Source: Bog-473 sp963706555 (GTDB lineage Bacteria; Actinomycetota; Acidimicrobiia; Acidimicrobiales; RAAP-2). From it: a DNA stretch of 64,000 nucleotides. Position 1 is the first letter of the stretch, and every line of letters begins with the position of its first letter. The notes beneath the pieces are model-generated. The model was not told the DNA's origin. It ran no database searches and was given only the letters and a program-made list of their open reading frames with translations. The DNA lies in NCBI GenBank assembly GCA_963706555.1, contig OY970164.1:3224001-3288000 (forward strand), given 5' to 3'. The translations under genes and the position numbers were made by a program. Shown piece after piece: positions 8,213 through 17,167 of this stretch.

Positions 8213-9445
8213 ATGACGCCAGGCGCGTTGGAAGGCGTGCGGGTCCTGGAGTTCACCGAGGCCATTGCCGGCCCGCTGGCCGGGATGCTGCTCGGTGACA
8301 TGGGTGCCGACGTCATCAAGGTCGAGCCACCTGCGGGTGAGTCCGGGCGTCATGTGGTCCAGTCGTCGGCCGACAGCCGCGGATTCCTCGCCCTCAACCG
8401 CAACAAGCGCGACATCGCCATCGATCTCAAGTCCCCCGAAGGCCAGGCGGTGATCCACCGCCTCGTGGCGACCGTCGACGTGGTGATCGTCAATTGCCGC
8501 CCGGAAACCGCAACCGCCCTCAAGATCGACTACCCGACGTTGGGGGCGATCAATACGCGGCTCATCTATGCCGACATCACCGCCGTCGGGCGACAGGGAC
8601 CCGACTCCCATCGCGCCGGGTACGACGTGATCGTGCAGGCCATCTCCGGCCTCATGGCCGCAGGCGAGCGATCCCAGGACGGCATACCGCTCCCCATCAA
8701 CCCGCCGGTCACGGATCTGGCCACGGGAATCGTCATCGCCTGGGCCGTGTGCGCCGCACTGTTCGCACGCGAGCGGACCGGAGTGGGCCAGCAGGTGGGG
8801 ACCAGCCTGCTTGCCTCGGCCCTCCTCCTCCAGGGTGCACAGTTCCTCCGGGCGACGGGTCCCCCGCCTGATCCCGATTGGAGCGCCCTCAGCTATCCGT
8901 ACTACCGCAGCTACCGGACGGCCGACGGCATGGTGTCGATTGCCGCCGTGACGCCGGCCATGCGCCGCCGTCTGGAGAGCGCCACCGGCGTGGTCCACCC
9001 ACTCCACGCCCGGCGTGACATACGCCGGGACAGTCCGGAGGCGGAGGTGATGACCTGCGAGTTCCTGGTGGGGCTGGCGGACGCCATCAGTCGCCGGACC
9101 ACAGAGGCGTGGCTCGAGATCTTCGACCAGGCCGGAGTTCCCGCCGGGCGCTTCCGGGTGGTCGACGAGCTGGTCGATGATCCGCAGGTGCGCGCCAATG
9201 ACCTTGCCGTCGAGTTGGACCACCCGCTCCTCGGGTCCATCACCATGGTGGGCCCGGTTGTCGACATGTCGGCCACACCCACCGCGGCGCGGCACGCCTC
9301 ACCGACGATCGGCCAACACAACACCGACGTTCTCACCGAGATCGGGTATTCGAGTGCCGACGTGGACGAACTGGTACGGCTCGGCATCCTCTCGGGCGCC
9401 GAGAGTGCCACGAGCTCACGAACCCGGAGGGCCGGAAAGGCCTGA
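8213..9445 (+). CDS. CaiB/BaiF family III CoA-transferase
   Basis: 410 residues with the complete family pattern: LEGVRVLEFTEAIAGPLAGMLLGDMGADVIKVEPP at the N-terminus, catalytic Asp168 in VTDLATG, and RTGVGQ 20 residues further on. ATG at 8213 after GGAGGG. Unlike the other intact transferases it stands alone and has its own Asp, so it is probably a homodimeric enzyme. It follows the amidohydrolase in an apparent operon. Its 3' end overlaps the convergent CoA-transferase gene (stop at 9416) by 30 bases. Confidence 0.9.
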   Translation: MTPGALEGVRVLEFTEAIAGPLAGMLLGDMGADVIKVEPPAGESGRHVVQSSADSRGFLALNRNKRDIAIDLKSPEGQAVIHRLVATVDVVIVNCRPETATALKIDYPTLGAINTRLIYADITAVGRQGPDSHRAGYDVIVQAISGLMAAGERSQDGIPLPINPPVTDLATGIVIAWAVCAALFARERTGVGQQVGTSLLASALLLQGAQFLRATGPPPDPDWSALSYPYYRSYRTADGMVSIAAVTPAMRRRLESATGVVHPLHARRDIRRDSPEAEVMTCEFLVGLADAISRRTTEAWLEIFDQAGVPAGRFRVVDELVDDPQVRANDLAVELDHPLLGSITMVGPVVDMSATPTAARHASPTIGQHNTDVLTEIGYSSADVDELVRLGILSGAESATSSRTRRAGKA

Positions 9446-10681
9446 CAGCCCCAGAGCTTCGGCGACCATCTCGTTGTGCTCCCCGATATGCGGGGCGCGC
9501 GTGCGGACCTGCCATGGTGAACCCGTCGCCCGGAACGGTGCGCCGGGGTAGGTGAACGTTCGGCCCAGATCTTCGTGGTGGATGTCGACCGGGAACCCGC
9601 GCGCAATAAAATGTTCGTCCTCGATCACCTCTTCGGGCGCGCACAGGTGGCCGGCTGGCAGGCCACGTGCTTGGGACTCGATGAAGAATCTCCTGGCCGG
9701 AAGGTGCTCGGCGACATACCGCAGTGCGTCACTGCCGGCTTGGTAGATGGCCGCAGCCAGTGGATCGGAGGCAACTTCAGTGAGGAGGATGCCTCCGCGG
9801 TCCACGCCCATTTCCAGGAAGAAGAACTCGGCGATCTCGTCGACCAGGTCCAGCTCGCGTATCCAGTCGGCCAGCGCACGGAATTCTCCGGCATAGCGAG
9901 GGAGCGCGACGATCACCTGGCCGCCATCGGAGGCGGTGAGGAGCCGCTGAGGGGTATCCCGCACGGCCGCATGGCGGAATGTCTGGCGCTCCACTGTCGC
10001 CCCGGCGACCAGCCATTCGTAGGTCGCGGCCTCCGTCGTGACGTTGGTCGCCGCGTGCATGCTCACATCGACACGCTGTCCGGTGCCATGGGCCTGGCGC
10101 ACGTACAGCGCGACCAGAATTCCTTCTACGGCCCAGACGGATGCCGTGTGGTACGCCTGGTTGCCGCCGGGGCGGACAGGCGGCAACCGGTGATCGTCGT
10201 AGCCGCAACTCCATACGGCTCCCGAGCCAGCCAGGATCGTGAGGTCCGTCGCCGGTTCTCGAGCGCGGGAGCCCGTTCGGCCGACTGGCGTGACCGAGCA
10301 CCAGACAAGTCCCGGATGGTCGGGGGAGAGGTCGTCGAAGTCCAGCCCGCGTGTAGGGAGGCGCCCCGGAGCCTCACCCTCGAGGACGATGTCACTCGCC
10401 GTCACGAGTTCGCCGAATTGACCGCTGCCAGCAGCGTCATCGAGATCGAGGGTGACGCCGAACTTGCCGGTGTTGTAGTACCACCACCACAAGCTCCGTT
10501 CGGGACCCGGGATATCGTCCAGGAAGGGAGCGAAGCCACGCGACGCGTGGCCTCCGTGCGGCTCCACCAGGATCACCTCCGCGCCGAGGTCGGCCAGGAT
10601 CTTCCCGGCGAACGCGCACTGCTCGCTCGCCAACTCGACCACGCGGACGCCGGCGAGGGCTCCCACTGCGACGCCGGTCAT
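9416..10681 (-). CDS. CaiB/BaiF family protein lacking the catalytic Asp
   Basis: 421 residues from the ATG at 10681, which sits in an ATGA overlap with the stop of the upstream CoA-transferase; more upstream in-frame starts would lie inside that gene. The fold is recognisable (LAGVRVVELASEQCAFAGKILADLGAEVILVEPHGG). In the catalytic segment the Asp is replaced: GGNQAYHTASV puts Tyr177 at the aligned position, and the usual RTGxGQ has become AHGTGQ. Its partner at 10678 retains the Asp. I infer a two-subunit transferase, the second such pair in the window. Confidence 0.85.
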   Translation of the reverse strand: MTGVAVGALAGVRVVELASEQCAFAGKILADLGAEVILVEPHGGHASRGFAPFLDDIPGPERSLWWWYYNTGKFGVTLDLDDAAGSGQFGELVTASDIVLEGEAPGRLPTRGLDFDDLSPDHPGLVWCSVTPVGRTGSRAREPATDLTILAGSGAVWSCGYDDHRLPPVRPGGNQAYHTASVWAVEGILVALYVRQAHGTGQRVDVSMHAATNVTTEAATYEWLVAGATVERQTFRHAAVRDTPQRLLTASDGGQVIVALPRYAGEFRALADWIRELDLVDEIAEFFFLEMGVDRGGILLTEVASDPLAAAIYQAGSDALRYVAEHLPARRFFIESQARGLPAGHLCAPEEVIEDEHFIARGFPVDIHHEDLGRTFTYPGAPFRATGSPWQVRTRAPHIGEHNEMVAEALGLSGLSGPPGS

Positions 10682-11958
10682 ACCACCCCGTCCTCGGCCA
10701 ACGTGGCGAGCTCGTCCTCTGTGTGTCCCAGCAGGTCGCCGAAGACGAGCATGTTGTGCTCGCCGAGGCACGGTGCCCCCCGCTCCACGTGCCAGTCGGT
10801 CTTCGAGAAGTGAACGGGCAGGCCGTCGACGCGGACCCGGCCCATCTCCCGGTGGGACACGGTGGGCCACAAGCCCCACTCCGAGGTGCGCGGGTCCGCA
10901 TCAATCCGTTCTTGTGGTCTCTGCACCACCTCTGCCGGCACGCCGACATCGCGCAACGCCGTCGCAACCGCGAACCGGTCACGCGGTCTGGTCCAGTCAG
11001 CCAGCAGCTGGTCAAGCTCGTCCTGCCGGGCGATGCGACCGGCAAGTTCGGCCCAGCCTGCCTCCCGGGCCCACTCGACGTCCAGCGCCCCGGCCAGATT
11101 CGACCAGTCGCGATCGTCGCGACACACGATGGCGACCCAGTTGTCCTCGCCGGACGACGGGTAGATGCCGTGCGGGGCCATCACAGGAGACTGGCTCCGA
11201 TTGCTCTCGGGCGAACCCGGGCGGCGCAGTGGCCGGCGGTTGACCGTGTAGTCGAGCAGCATCGGTCCGTTGAGCAGGGCACCGGCGTCGGTACATGACA
11301 GGTCGATCCACTGGCCTTGCGCGGTCCGGTTGCGATGGAGGAGGCCCGAGAGGATGGCGATCGCCATGAAATTGGCCCCGAGGTGGTCCATATACGAGTA
11401 CCCGATTCCCGCGGGACGGTGCTCGTCAAGTCCCGTCATGAAAGCGAGTCCGCAATTCGCCTGCACGAGCGGGCCCCAGGTCTTGAACGCACTGTAGGGG
11501 CCGACGTGCCCGAAGCCGGAGTTGGAGACGTAGATGATGTCGGGCTTGATGGCCCTCAGTTCGTCGTAGGAGAAGCCGAGGCGCGCCAGCACCCCAGGGG
11601 CGAAGTTTTCGGTGACCACGTCCGAGATCGCAATGAGCTCGCGGAGAAGCGCCTTGCCCGCTTCGGTACGAAGGTTCAGCGTGACGCCGAGTTTCTCGAC
11701 ATTGTGATTGTTGAATGCGCCGCCGAACTCGCGTCCCCGCCGTTCGTCGATGAACGGTGGGACGCCGCGCAGCACGTCCCAAGAGCCCTCCGTCACGGGG
11801 TCTTCTATCCGGATGACTTGGGCGCCCATGGCGGCCAGGAAGCGCGTCGCACCGGCGCCGGCCAACTGCCCGGAGAAGTCGCAGATGCGGACGTCGCCCA
11901 GGGCCCGCCCGGGATCAGGTGTCGATGCGACCCCGTCGGCATTCGGGGCGATGTTCAA
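10678..11958 (-). CDS. CaiB/BaiF family III CoA-transferase (Asp-positive partner)
   Basis: 426 residues if translation starts at the TTG at 11958, which forms a TTGA overlap with the stop of the amidohydrolase upstream; no ATG or GTG lies nearer the family N-terminus (GDVRICDFSGQLAGAGATRFLAAMG). The catalytic Asp aligns with Asp191 in YMDHLGAN, followed by NRTAQGQ. Coupled by ATGA to the Asp-less partner at 9416. Operon order is amidohydrolase, Asp-positive transferase, Asp-less transferase. Confidence 0.88.
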   Translation of the reverse strand: MNIAPNADGVASTPDPGRALGDVRICDFSGQLAGAGATRFLAAMGAQVIRIEDPVTEGSWDVLRGVPPFIDERRGREFGGAFNNHNVEKLGVTLNLRTEAGKALLRELIAISDVVTENFAPGVLARLGFSYDELRAIKPDIIYVSNSGFGHVGPYSAFKTWGPLVQANCGLAFMTGLDEHRPAGIGYSYMDHLGANFMAIAILSGLLHRNRTAQGQWIDLSCTDAGALLNGPMLLDYTVNRRPLRRPGSPESNRSQSPVMAPHGIYPSSGEDNWVAIVCRDDRDWSNLAGALDVEWAREAGWAELAGRIARQDELDQLLADWTRPRDRFAVATALRDVGVPAEVVQRPQERIDADPRTSEWGLWPTVSHREMGRVRVDGLPVHFSKTDWHVERGAPCLGEHNMLVFGDLLGHTEDELATLAEDGVV

Positions 11959-12806
11959 AGCCCTGAGGTTTCGTGACTTTCCTCGCCCCAGAAGACCCGA
12001 GCAGCGTTCTTGCTCACGAACCATGGCATGGCCTCGTCGTTGATCCCGCAATCGGGGAGCTCGCGCCGCCGCTCGAAGGAGAGGAGCGGGTAGTCGGAGG
12101 CATAGAGGATCTTCTTGCGCCCGCGCCCGGTGTTGGCATAGGCCACCAGCTCGGGCGGATACCGGCTCGGCGGGTAGGCCGAGATCATGTGATAGAGATT
12201 CGGCCACGTGCGCAGGAGCTGCACGAGGAGGCTCGTCCAAGGTGCGCCGCCGTGCGCGCTCACGATGACCAGCTCGGGAAAGAATGCGCAGACCGTGTCG
12301 AGATGCTTGGGGTTCTGCACGACCCCGGGTCGTTGCACGAGGGGCATGCCGACGGTGATGGTCACCGGAAGACCGAGCTCGATGCACTTGGCGTACAGGG
12401 GATAGTACGAGCGGTGACTCGCACGCTTCCCATCGCGGTAGGGAACGATGCGCAGGGCCCGGGCGCCATCGTTGCGCACCATGCTCTCGAGGTGGCGCAC
12501 GGCGCGTATGCCCTCGTCCGCATTGACCCGGACGCTCAGGCCGAATCGGTCGGGAAACTGCTGTACGGCCTCGAGCGTCCAGCGGTACCCCGCGATCTGA
12601 TCACCCATCGCTGACTCCGGCGGCGGTGCCAGCAGGGCACGGGCGATGTGGTTGCGATCCATCTCCGACAGGAGATCCGTGAGGCCCTGGGGTTGCATCT
12701 TCGCCGGCCCGTAGGTCTCGTCGGTGAGGCTCCAGTTCAGATCGAGGTGGGGGGGATTGGCGTTCACGTACGAATCTACGATCCACGGCAGGTCCTCGTC
12801 GACCAC
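11955..12806 (-). CDS. amidohydrolase-2 family protein
   Basis: 283 residues, shorter than the other five amidohydrolase-2 proteins here. The GTG at 12806 is chosen because an AGAGGGGG site lies just upstream; other in-frame starts exist at 12827 and 12866. It begins DEDLPWIVDSYVNANPPHLDLNW and ends with KKILYASDYPLLSFERRRELPDC, the DYP motif of the metal site, and a helix-rich cap typical of ACMSD-like TIM-barrel hydrolases. It is first in an operon with a heteromeric CoA-transferase pair and sits just downstream of the TetR gene on the same strand. Confidence 0.82.
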   Translation of the reverse strand: MVDEDLPWIVDSYVNANPPHLDLNWSLTDETYGPAKMQPQGLTDLLSEMDRNHIARALLAPPPESAMGDQIAGYRWTLEAVQQFPDRFGLSVRVNADEGIRAVRHLESMVRNDGARALRIVPYRDGKRASHRSYYPLYAKCIELGLPVTITVGMPLVQRPGVVQNPKHLDTVCAFFPELVIVSAHGGAPWTSLLVQLLRTWPNLYHMISAYPPSRYPPELVAYANTGRGRKKILYASDYPLLSFERRRELPDCGINDEAMPWFVSKNAARVFWGEESHETSGL

Positions 12807-12893
12807 GCCACCCCCTCTGTCGTTCACTTCTCCCGCCCTCTCTCCGGTCCTCATCGCCGGGGCCATTCCTCGACGTACGGCCCGCTCAGCCTG

Positions 12894-13490
12894 TCATCGC
12901 TCCATCCCATCCTCAATCTGGTCCCAGACGCGGTGCAGCATGGCGAGGAGCTCCTTGTGTCCCGCCTTGATGCCCACCAGGCGGTCGAGTATGAGTTTTG
13001 ACGTGATGGCGTCGAGGAGAGTCACAATTCCCGAAGCGGGAAACTCTTTCCTGTCGATCCCGAATTCGTCGAGCATCTCGTTGACGTGCTGCTCGTGCAG
13101 CTTGCGTGTCATGGTGGCTGCCTTCGCATACTGCTTGCCGATCTTCGGTCGATTCGCGGCCAGCGTCAGGTTTTCCAACCACACCTTCCCCCAGCCTCGA
13201 TCGAAGTCCTCGGTGATCTTGACTTCCATCTCCTCGAACCAACCGTCGATGAACGACTGGTCACGGCCGTAGATCTCCTGGGAGCGCTCTTTCACGTGCA
13301 TGCCCACGCGCTCGAGCGCCGCCAGCAGCAGCTCTTCGATGGTGCCGAAGTGGTAGTGGACGAGCGCTTGGTTCACCCCGGCCCGGTCGGCAACCTTGCG
13401 GGTCGTAATCCCTGCGACACCCTTCGTCACCAAGAGCTCTTCGGCCGCGTCGAGCAATGCCAATCGCGTTGCGTCTCCAGCCTCGGACAT
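12894..13490 (-). CDS. TetR/AcrR family transcriptional regulator
   Basis: 198 residues. The N-terminal DNA-binding domain is clear: LLDAAEELLVTKGVAGITTRKVADRAGVNQALVHYHFG (about residues 9-46) has the TetR helix-turn-helix with the YHF signature. The C-terminal two thirds is the variable ligand-binding domain. ATG at 13490 behind AAGGGG. It is divergent from the amidohydrolase at 13718, and the shared intergenic region holds a perfect dyad (13633-13648) of the type repeated before other operons here. It is the only TetR-type regulator in the window and so the natural candidate for those sites; acyl-CoA or acid effectors are typical in such clusters. Confidence 0.92.
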   Translation of the reverse strand: MSEAGDATRLALLDAAEELLVTKGVAGITTRKVADRAGVNQALVHYHFGTIEELLLAALERVGMHVKERSQEIYGRDQSFIDGWFEEMEVKITEDFDRGWGKVWLENLTLAANRPKIGKQYAKAATMTRKLHEQHVNEMLDEFGIDRKEFPASGIVTLLDAITSKLILDRLVGIKAGHKELLAMLHRVWDQIEDGMER

Positions 13491-13632
13491 CGACAGACCC
13501 CTTGCTCCCGTGGACGTGCGGCTGTGAGCCTATCGCCGGGTGCGGGGCACCAAGGGCCTTGTGGAGGGCCCCTGCGCCCGAGACGGTCCCCGGGGAGCCC
13601 GGCCATGCTCCATCCCAGGCCATTCTGCTATA

Positions 13633-13648
13633 TTGGGCAGATGCCCAG
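13633..13648. promoter_or_regulatory. candidate TetR operator, TTGGGC-AGAT-GCCCAG
   Basis: TGGGCA and TGCCCA form a perfect inverted repeat around the two-base centre GA (13634-13647). It overlaps the end of TATATT at 13629-13634, a plausible -10 box for the amidohydrolase at 13718. Located between TetR (start 13490) and that gene. Confidence 0.6.
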
Positions 13649-13717
13649 CCGAGTCCATTTTCCAGCGGACGGTCTCGGCCACAGTGGGATAGGGCGATCC
13701 CCATGCAAGGAGGGACC

Positions 13718-14929
13718 ATGACCGACGACTACGTCTCAGACGCGTTCATCTACATGCGTGAGCGACGATTGCCGTATCCCGTCTTCGACGCCGACAACCA
13801 CATGTACGAGAACCGTGACGCGTTGACGATGTTCCTCCCGCCTGAGTACGACGGGATCATCAAGTACGTCGACATCGGGAATCGGACGAAAGTCGCGATC
13901 AAGGACAAGATAAGCGACTTCATTCCCAACCCCACGTTCGCCCGGGTCGCTCCCCCCGGAGGCCAAGCGGCCGATCCCCAGCATCGACGTGGAATACCGG
14001 CGGTCGAGGCGTTCTTCGACCCCGAGCCCCGCCTGGCCCTGATGAAGGACATGGGTATCGACAAGTCGATGATCTGGCCCACGCTGGCCACGGGCGTCGA
14101 GGAGCGGCTCGCCGAAGATCCCGACGCCATTCAGGTCGTGCTGCATGCCTTCAATCGTTGGATGCTCGAACATTGGAGCTTCAATTACGCAGACGCCATG
14201 TATCCCACTCCCATGATCAGTCTCTCGGTGCTCGACGGTGCGCTCAAAGAGCTGAGTTTCGTGGTCGAGAACGGGGCCAAGGCCTTCCTCCTTCACACGG
14301 CGCCTGTGCCGACGTGGAAAGGTCGGCGCTCGTTCGCACTCCCCGAGTTCGACCCGTTCTGGGAGGCGGTCCAGGAGGCGGACATCCTCGTCGGGATGCA
14401 TCAGACCGACTCGGGCTATCAGCGCTACAGCAACGAGTGGGAGGGCCTCGGCAACAGCGAGTTCAGACCGTTCAACGCCGGAATCCCGGGGCTGAACGGC
14501 TCGCCGGCCTTCCTCACGTTGGCCTCCGAGAAGTCCGCCATCATCGACGGCGTGGCCTCCATCATCGGGCACGGCGTGGCCAACCGGTTCCCGAGGCTGC
14601 GCTTCGCTCCGACGGAATTCGGCACCGAGTGGGTGCGCCCGCTCATTCGGCGGATGGAAACCGCCTACGACCGCAGTCCCGAGATGTTCGAGGAGGACCC
14701 GGTGAAGGTCTTCAAGCGCAACATCTTCGTCCACGCGTTCCAGGAGTCTGATCCGGCTGGCCTGGCCGAATTGATCGGTGTCGACAATGTCATGTTCGGA
14801 TCCGACTTCCCGCACCAGGAAGGCTTGGCCGACCCCCTCGGCTATTCCGAACTGGTCGAGGCGACGATGTCGCCCGAGGACACGGCCAAGGTCATGGGTG
14901 GCAACATGGCTCGCATCATGAAGGTCTGA
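13718..14929 (+). CDS. amidohydrolase-2 family protein
   Basis: 403 residues; ATG at 13718 after AAGGAGGGA, the strongest ribosome-binding site nearby. The N-terminal VFDADNHMYEN motif is the DxH variant of the amidohydrolase-2 metal site, and DNVMFGSDFPHQEGLADP near the C-terminus carries the conserved Asp and DFPH. It is divergent from the TetR regulator and likely controlled by it. Its 3' end converges on a periplasmic-binding-like gene 13 bp away. Metal-dependent hydrolase or decarboxylase; substrate unknown. Confidence 0.87.
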   Translation: MTDDYVSDAFIYMRERRLPYPVFDADNHMYENRDALTMFLPPEYDGIIKYVDIGNRTKVAIKDKISDFIPNPTFARVAPPGGQAADPQHRRGIPAVEAFFDPEPRLALMKDMGIDKSMIWPTLATGVEERLAEDPDAIQVVLHAFNRWMLEHWSFNYADAMYPTPMISLSVLDGALKELSFVVENGAKAFLLHTAPVPTWKGRRSFALPEFDPFWEAVQEADILVGMHQTDSGYQRYSNEWEGLGNSEFRPFNAGIPGLNGSPAFLTLASEKSAIIDGVASIIGHGVANRFPRLRFAPTEFGTEWVRPLIRRMETAYDRSPEMFEEDPVKVFKRNIFVHAFQESDPAGLAELIGVDNVMFGSDFPHQEGLADPLGYSELVEATMSPEDTAKVMGGNMARIMKV

Positions 14930-14942
14930 ATCCTTCTCGGAA

Positions 14943-15992
14943 TCAGGAAACGGGAACGGAGCGGCCACCCACCCACTGCCGCAGCAAAATGAAGCCGCCC
15001 TTCAGCGCGGCGCGGTCCCAATGGCCGAAGCCCAGGGTTGTCCCTGGCTCGCCGAGCGTGGCCGGTAGGCACTTGATGCGCTCGAACGCTTCCTTCACGG
15101 CCTCACGGGTGAGGATTTCCGCGCCCGCCAATGCTTCGACGAGAAGGCGGCCCATGTCGTCACCCGCCGCCACGGTCATCGGAAAGACCGTGGCGCCGTC
15201 AGGCCGAGCGGCCAGAAGGGCTTGAAGCCTTTCGTTCTTCTCGGACCAGGCGTCCACGTACGTCCAGCCCTCCCAGTTCTTGACCCACTCCGGAAAGGCG
15301 TACCCGAACATCAGGGCCGAGTTGGTGAACACGGGGGGGTGCCAGTCGGCCTCCGCCATGGCGCGCCCGAGCGTTCCCGCCGAAAGCCCCAAGCCGAGAT
15401 ACACAAGAGCGTCTATCTCCCCTCCCCGCACGTCGCGCACGACGGAGGACAAATCGCTGGACACCGGCGAGATCAGTGTCTTGGACGTGATCTGCAGGCC
15501 CAGGCGCTCGGTGGCGTTCTCGAAGAAGGCACCGTAGCGATTGCCGATGGGGGAGCGGTCCTGCACAAGCGCCACCCGCTTGTGGCCCAGCGACGCCATG
15601 TGTCCCGCCATCAAATGGGGCTCCTCTTCCAATGAGCCGATCTGGTAGTGGAACATCCACTCGCTCCGGGTGCGATCGCTGCCTGTCCAGTTGCAGCAGG
15701 GGATGCGGAACTCGTCGGCCAACTCGGTGGCGACCAACCCGTTGTCGGTGACCGTCGGCCCCATGATCACCAGAGCATCCTGCGCCACCAGTCGGTGGAA
15801 GCCGGCAGTGAGGCTCGCCGCCGTACCTTCGGGAAGTCCATCGGTGATGTCCACCACGAAGTTGACGGGCCGATCGATTCTCCCGACAGCGACCGCAGCC
15901 TCGACCACCTCGCGCATGACGCCGACCATTGCGCTTTGATCGCCTGGACGGTCGCCGAGGACGCCGACCACGATTGGCTTTGCTCCACTCAT
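14943..15992 (-). CDS. periplasmic-binding-like protein without a signal peptide
   Basis: 349 residues of the type I periplasmic-binding fold (Peripla_BP_6): KPIVVGVLGDRPGDQSAMVGVMREVVEAA at the N-terminus, then VIMGPTVTDNGLVATELADEFRIP and HKRVALVQDRSPIGNRYGAFFENA. It starts directly with MSGAKPIVVGV and has no hydrophobic leader or lipobox, while the GGTGGGGG site before the ATG supports this start. It should therefore stay in the cytoplasm unless the true N-terminus is elsewhere. No transporter genes are adjacent. A ligand-sensing role, or a misjudged start, are the main alternatives. Confidence 0.8.
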   Translation of the reverse strand: MSGAKPIVVGVLGDRPGDQSAMVGVMREVVEAAVAVGRIDRPVNFVVDITDGLPEGTAASLTAGFHRLVAQDALVIMGPTVTDNGLVATELADEFRIPCCNWTGSDRTRSEWMFHYQIGSLEEEPHLMAGHMASLGHKRVALVQDRSPIGNRYGAFFENATERLGLQITSKTLISPVSSDLSSVVRDVRGGEIDALVYLGLGLSAGTLGRAMAEADWHPPVFTNSALMFGYAFPEWVKNWEGWTYVDAWSEKNERLQALLAARPDGATVFPMTVAAGDDMGRLLVEALAGAEILTREAVKEAFERIKCLPATLGEPGTTLGFGHWDRAALKGGFILLRQWVGGRSVPVS

Positions 15993-16017
15993 CTTGCCCC
16001 CACCTTCTTTGGTACTC

Positions 16018-16073
16018 GCTGTTGCTGTTCCTGTTGCTGTTCCTGTTGCTGTTGCTGTTCCTGTTGCAGTTGC
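16018..16073. repeat. 12-bp tandem repeat (GTTCCTGTTGCT type)
   Basis: About four and a half imperfect copies of a 12-base unit built from two 6-base blocks, GTTGCT and GTTCCT. It lies between the 3' end of the Gfo/Idh oxidoreductase gene and the start of the binding-protein gene, both on the minus strand. No spacer sequences are present. Confidence 0.85.
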
Positions 16074-16111
16074 GGCGTGACGTTCGCTACTTATTCTTCA
16101 TGCGTGCCGAC

Positions 16112-17167
16112 TCACACGCTGACCCATCGTCCGTTATCGGCAGCGGACTCGCGCACGGCCCCCAACACCCGCATGCAGGCCAGTCCGTCTTCGAACGTCG
16201 CTGCGTGCGGACCTGGTTCGGGTGGCGCACCTTCGATGGCCCGGCGAAACGCCTGCGTCAAGCGGATGTAGGGCGGGAGCTCCATCAAGGTCATGTCCGC
16301 CAGTTGTCCCGCGGCCAATGCGTCGACGTCGGGCAGCGCCAACGCAGCGGGCGGATCGAGGGCCCGTCCCGCCGGTTCGTCATCCGTGGCGATGTGCACG
16401 GAGTCGCCTTCGGTCCAGAGTGTGCCCTTGCTTCCCACCACGCGTGTGATGCCTGCGCCCGGTCCGGCCGCAGCCCCGCTCTGGACCAATGACACATCGA
16501 CGCCGTTGCGCATGAGGGCGCGAATGTTGAAGGTGTCATCGACGGCCAACGCCGGATCACTCGTCGACGTGAGGCCGGCGCTGACGGCCTCGAACTCCCC
16601 GAACCACTGCCGCAATGCATCGATGCGGTGGGAGCCGGATGCATTCAGCCAGCCTCCGCCGCGTGCGGGATCGAACCACCACTCGGGCATGGGGAACGTA
16701 CGGAGCATGGAGATGAACGAGGCGCCGACGAACAGCTTCGGCGATCCGATGAGGCCCTCGGCGAGCGCCCACTCCATGGTCGACTGCGCCACCGACCAGC
16801 GGAACTCATGGCCGAGGATCGCGACGACGCCTGCCGAGGCGCCGGCACGCACCAATTCCTCGGCCTCGCCGACGTCAAGCGTGAAGGGCTTTTCACACAG
16901 GACGTGGCAGCCCGCGGCGATGGCTTCGGACGCCAAGGGGGCGTGCGTGGCCGGGGGACCGGCGATGGACACCGCATCGAGCCCGAGAGCGAGCGCTTCG
17001 CGCAGTGAGGTGCAGGCGTGTGCAATCCCGAAGCGTTCAGCGCGCCGCGCCGTCTTGGCCGGGTCGGTACCGACGAGTGCGACCACTTCGAATCCCGCCT
17101 GTCGGAGCGCGGGGACATGGATGCGGGCACCGAACGAGGTGCCGACGACGCAGGAACGCAGGCTCAA
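16112..17167 (-). CDS. Gfo/Idh/MocA family NAD(P)-dependent oxidoreductase
   Basis: 351 residues from the TTG at 17167, which overlaps the SDR stop in a TTGA junction; the protein then begins LSLRSCVVGTSFGARIHVPALRQAGFEVVALVGTD, the family's Rossmann strand and dinucleotide-binding loop. An ATG at 17230 would extend into the SDR gene with arginine-rich sequence unlike the family. VLCEKPFTLDVGEAEELV is the hallmark EKP motif with the catalytic Lys. Coupled to the upstream SDR, so two successive redox steps on one substrate are plausible. Confidence 0.87.
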   Translation of the reverse strand: MSLRSCVVGTSFGARIHVPALRQAGFEVVALVGTDPAKTARRAERFGIAHACTSLREALALGLDAVSIAGPPATHAPLASEAIAAGCHVLCEKPFTLDVGEAEELVRAGASAGVVAILGHEFRWSVAQSTMEWALAEGLIGSPKLFVGASFISMLRTFPMPEWWFDPARGGGWLNASGSHRIDALRQWFGEFEAVSAGLTSTSDPALAVDDTFNIRALMRNGVDVSLVQSGAAAGPGAGITRVVGSKGTLWTEGDSVHIATDDEPAGRALDPPAALALPDVDALAAGQLADMTLMELPPYIRLTQAFRRAIEGAPPEPGPHAATFEDGLACMRVLGAVRESAADNGRWVSV

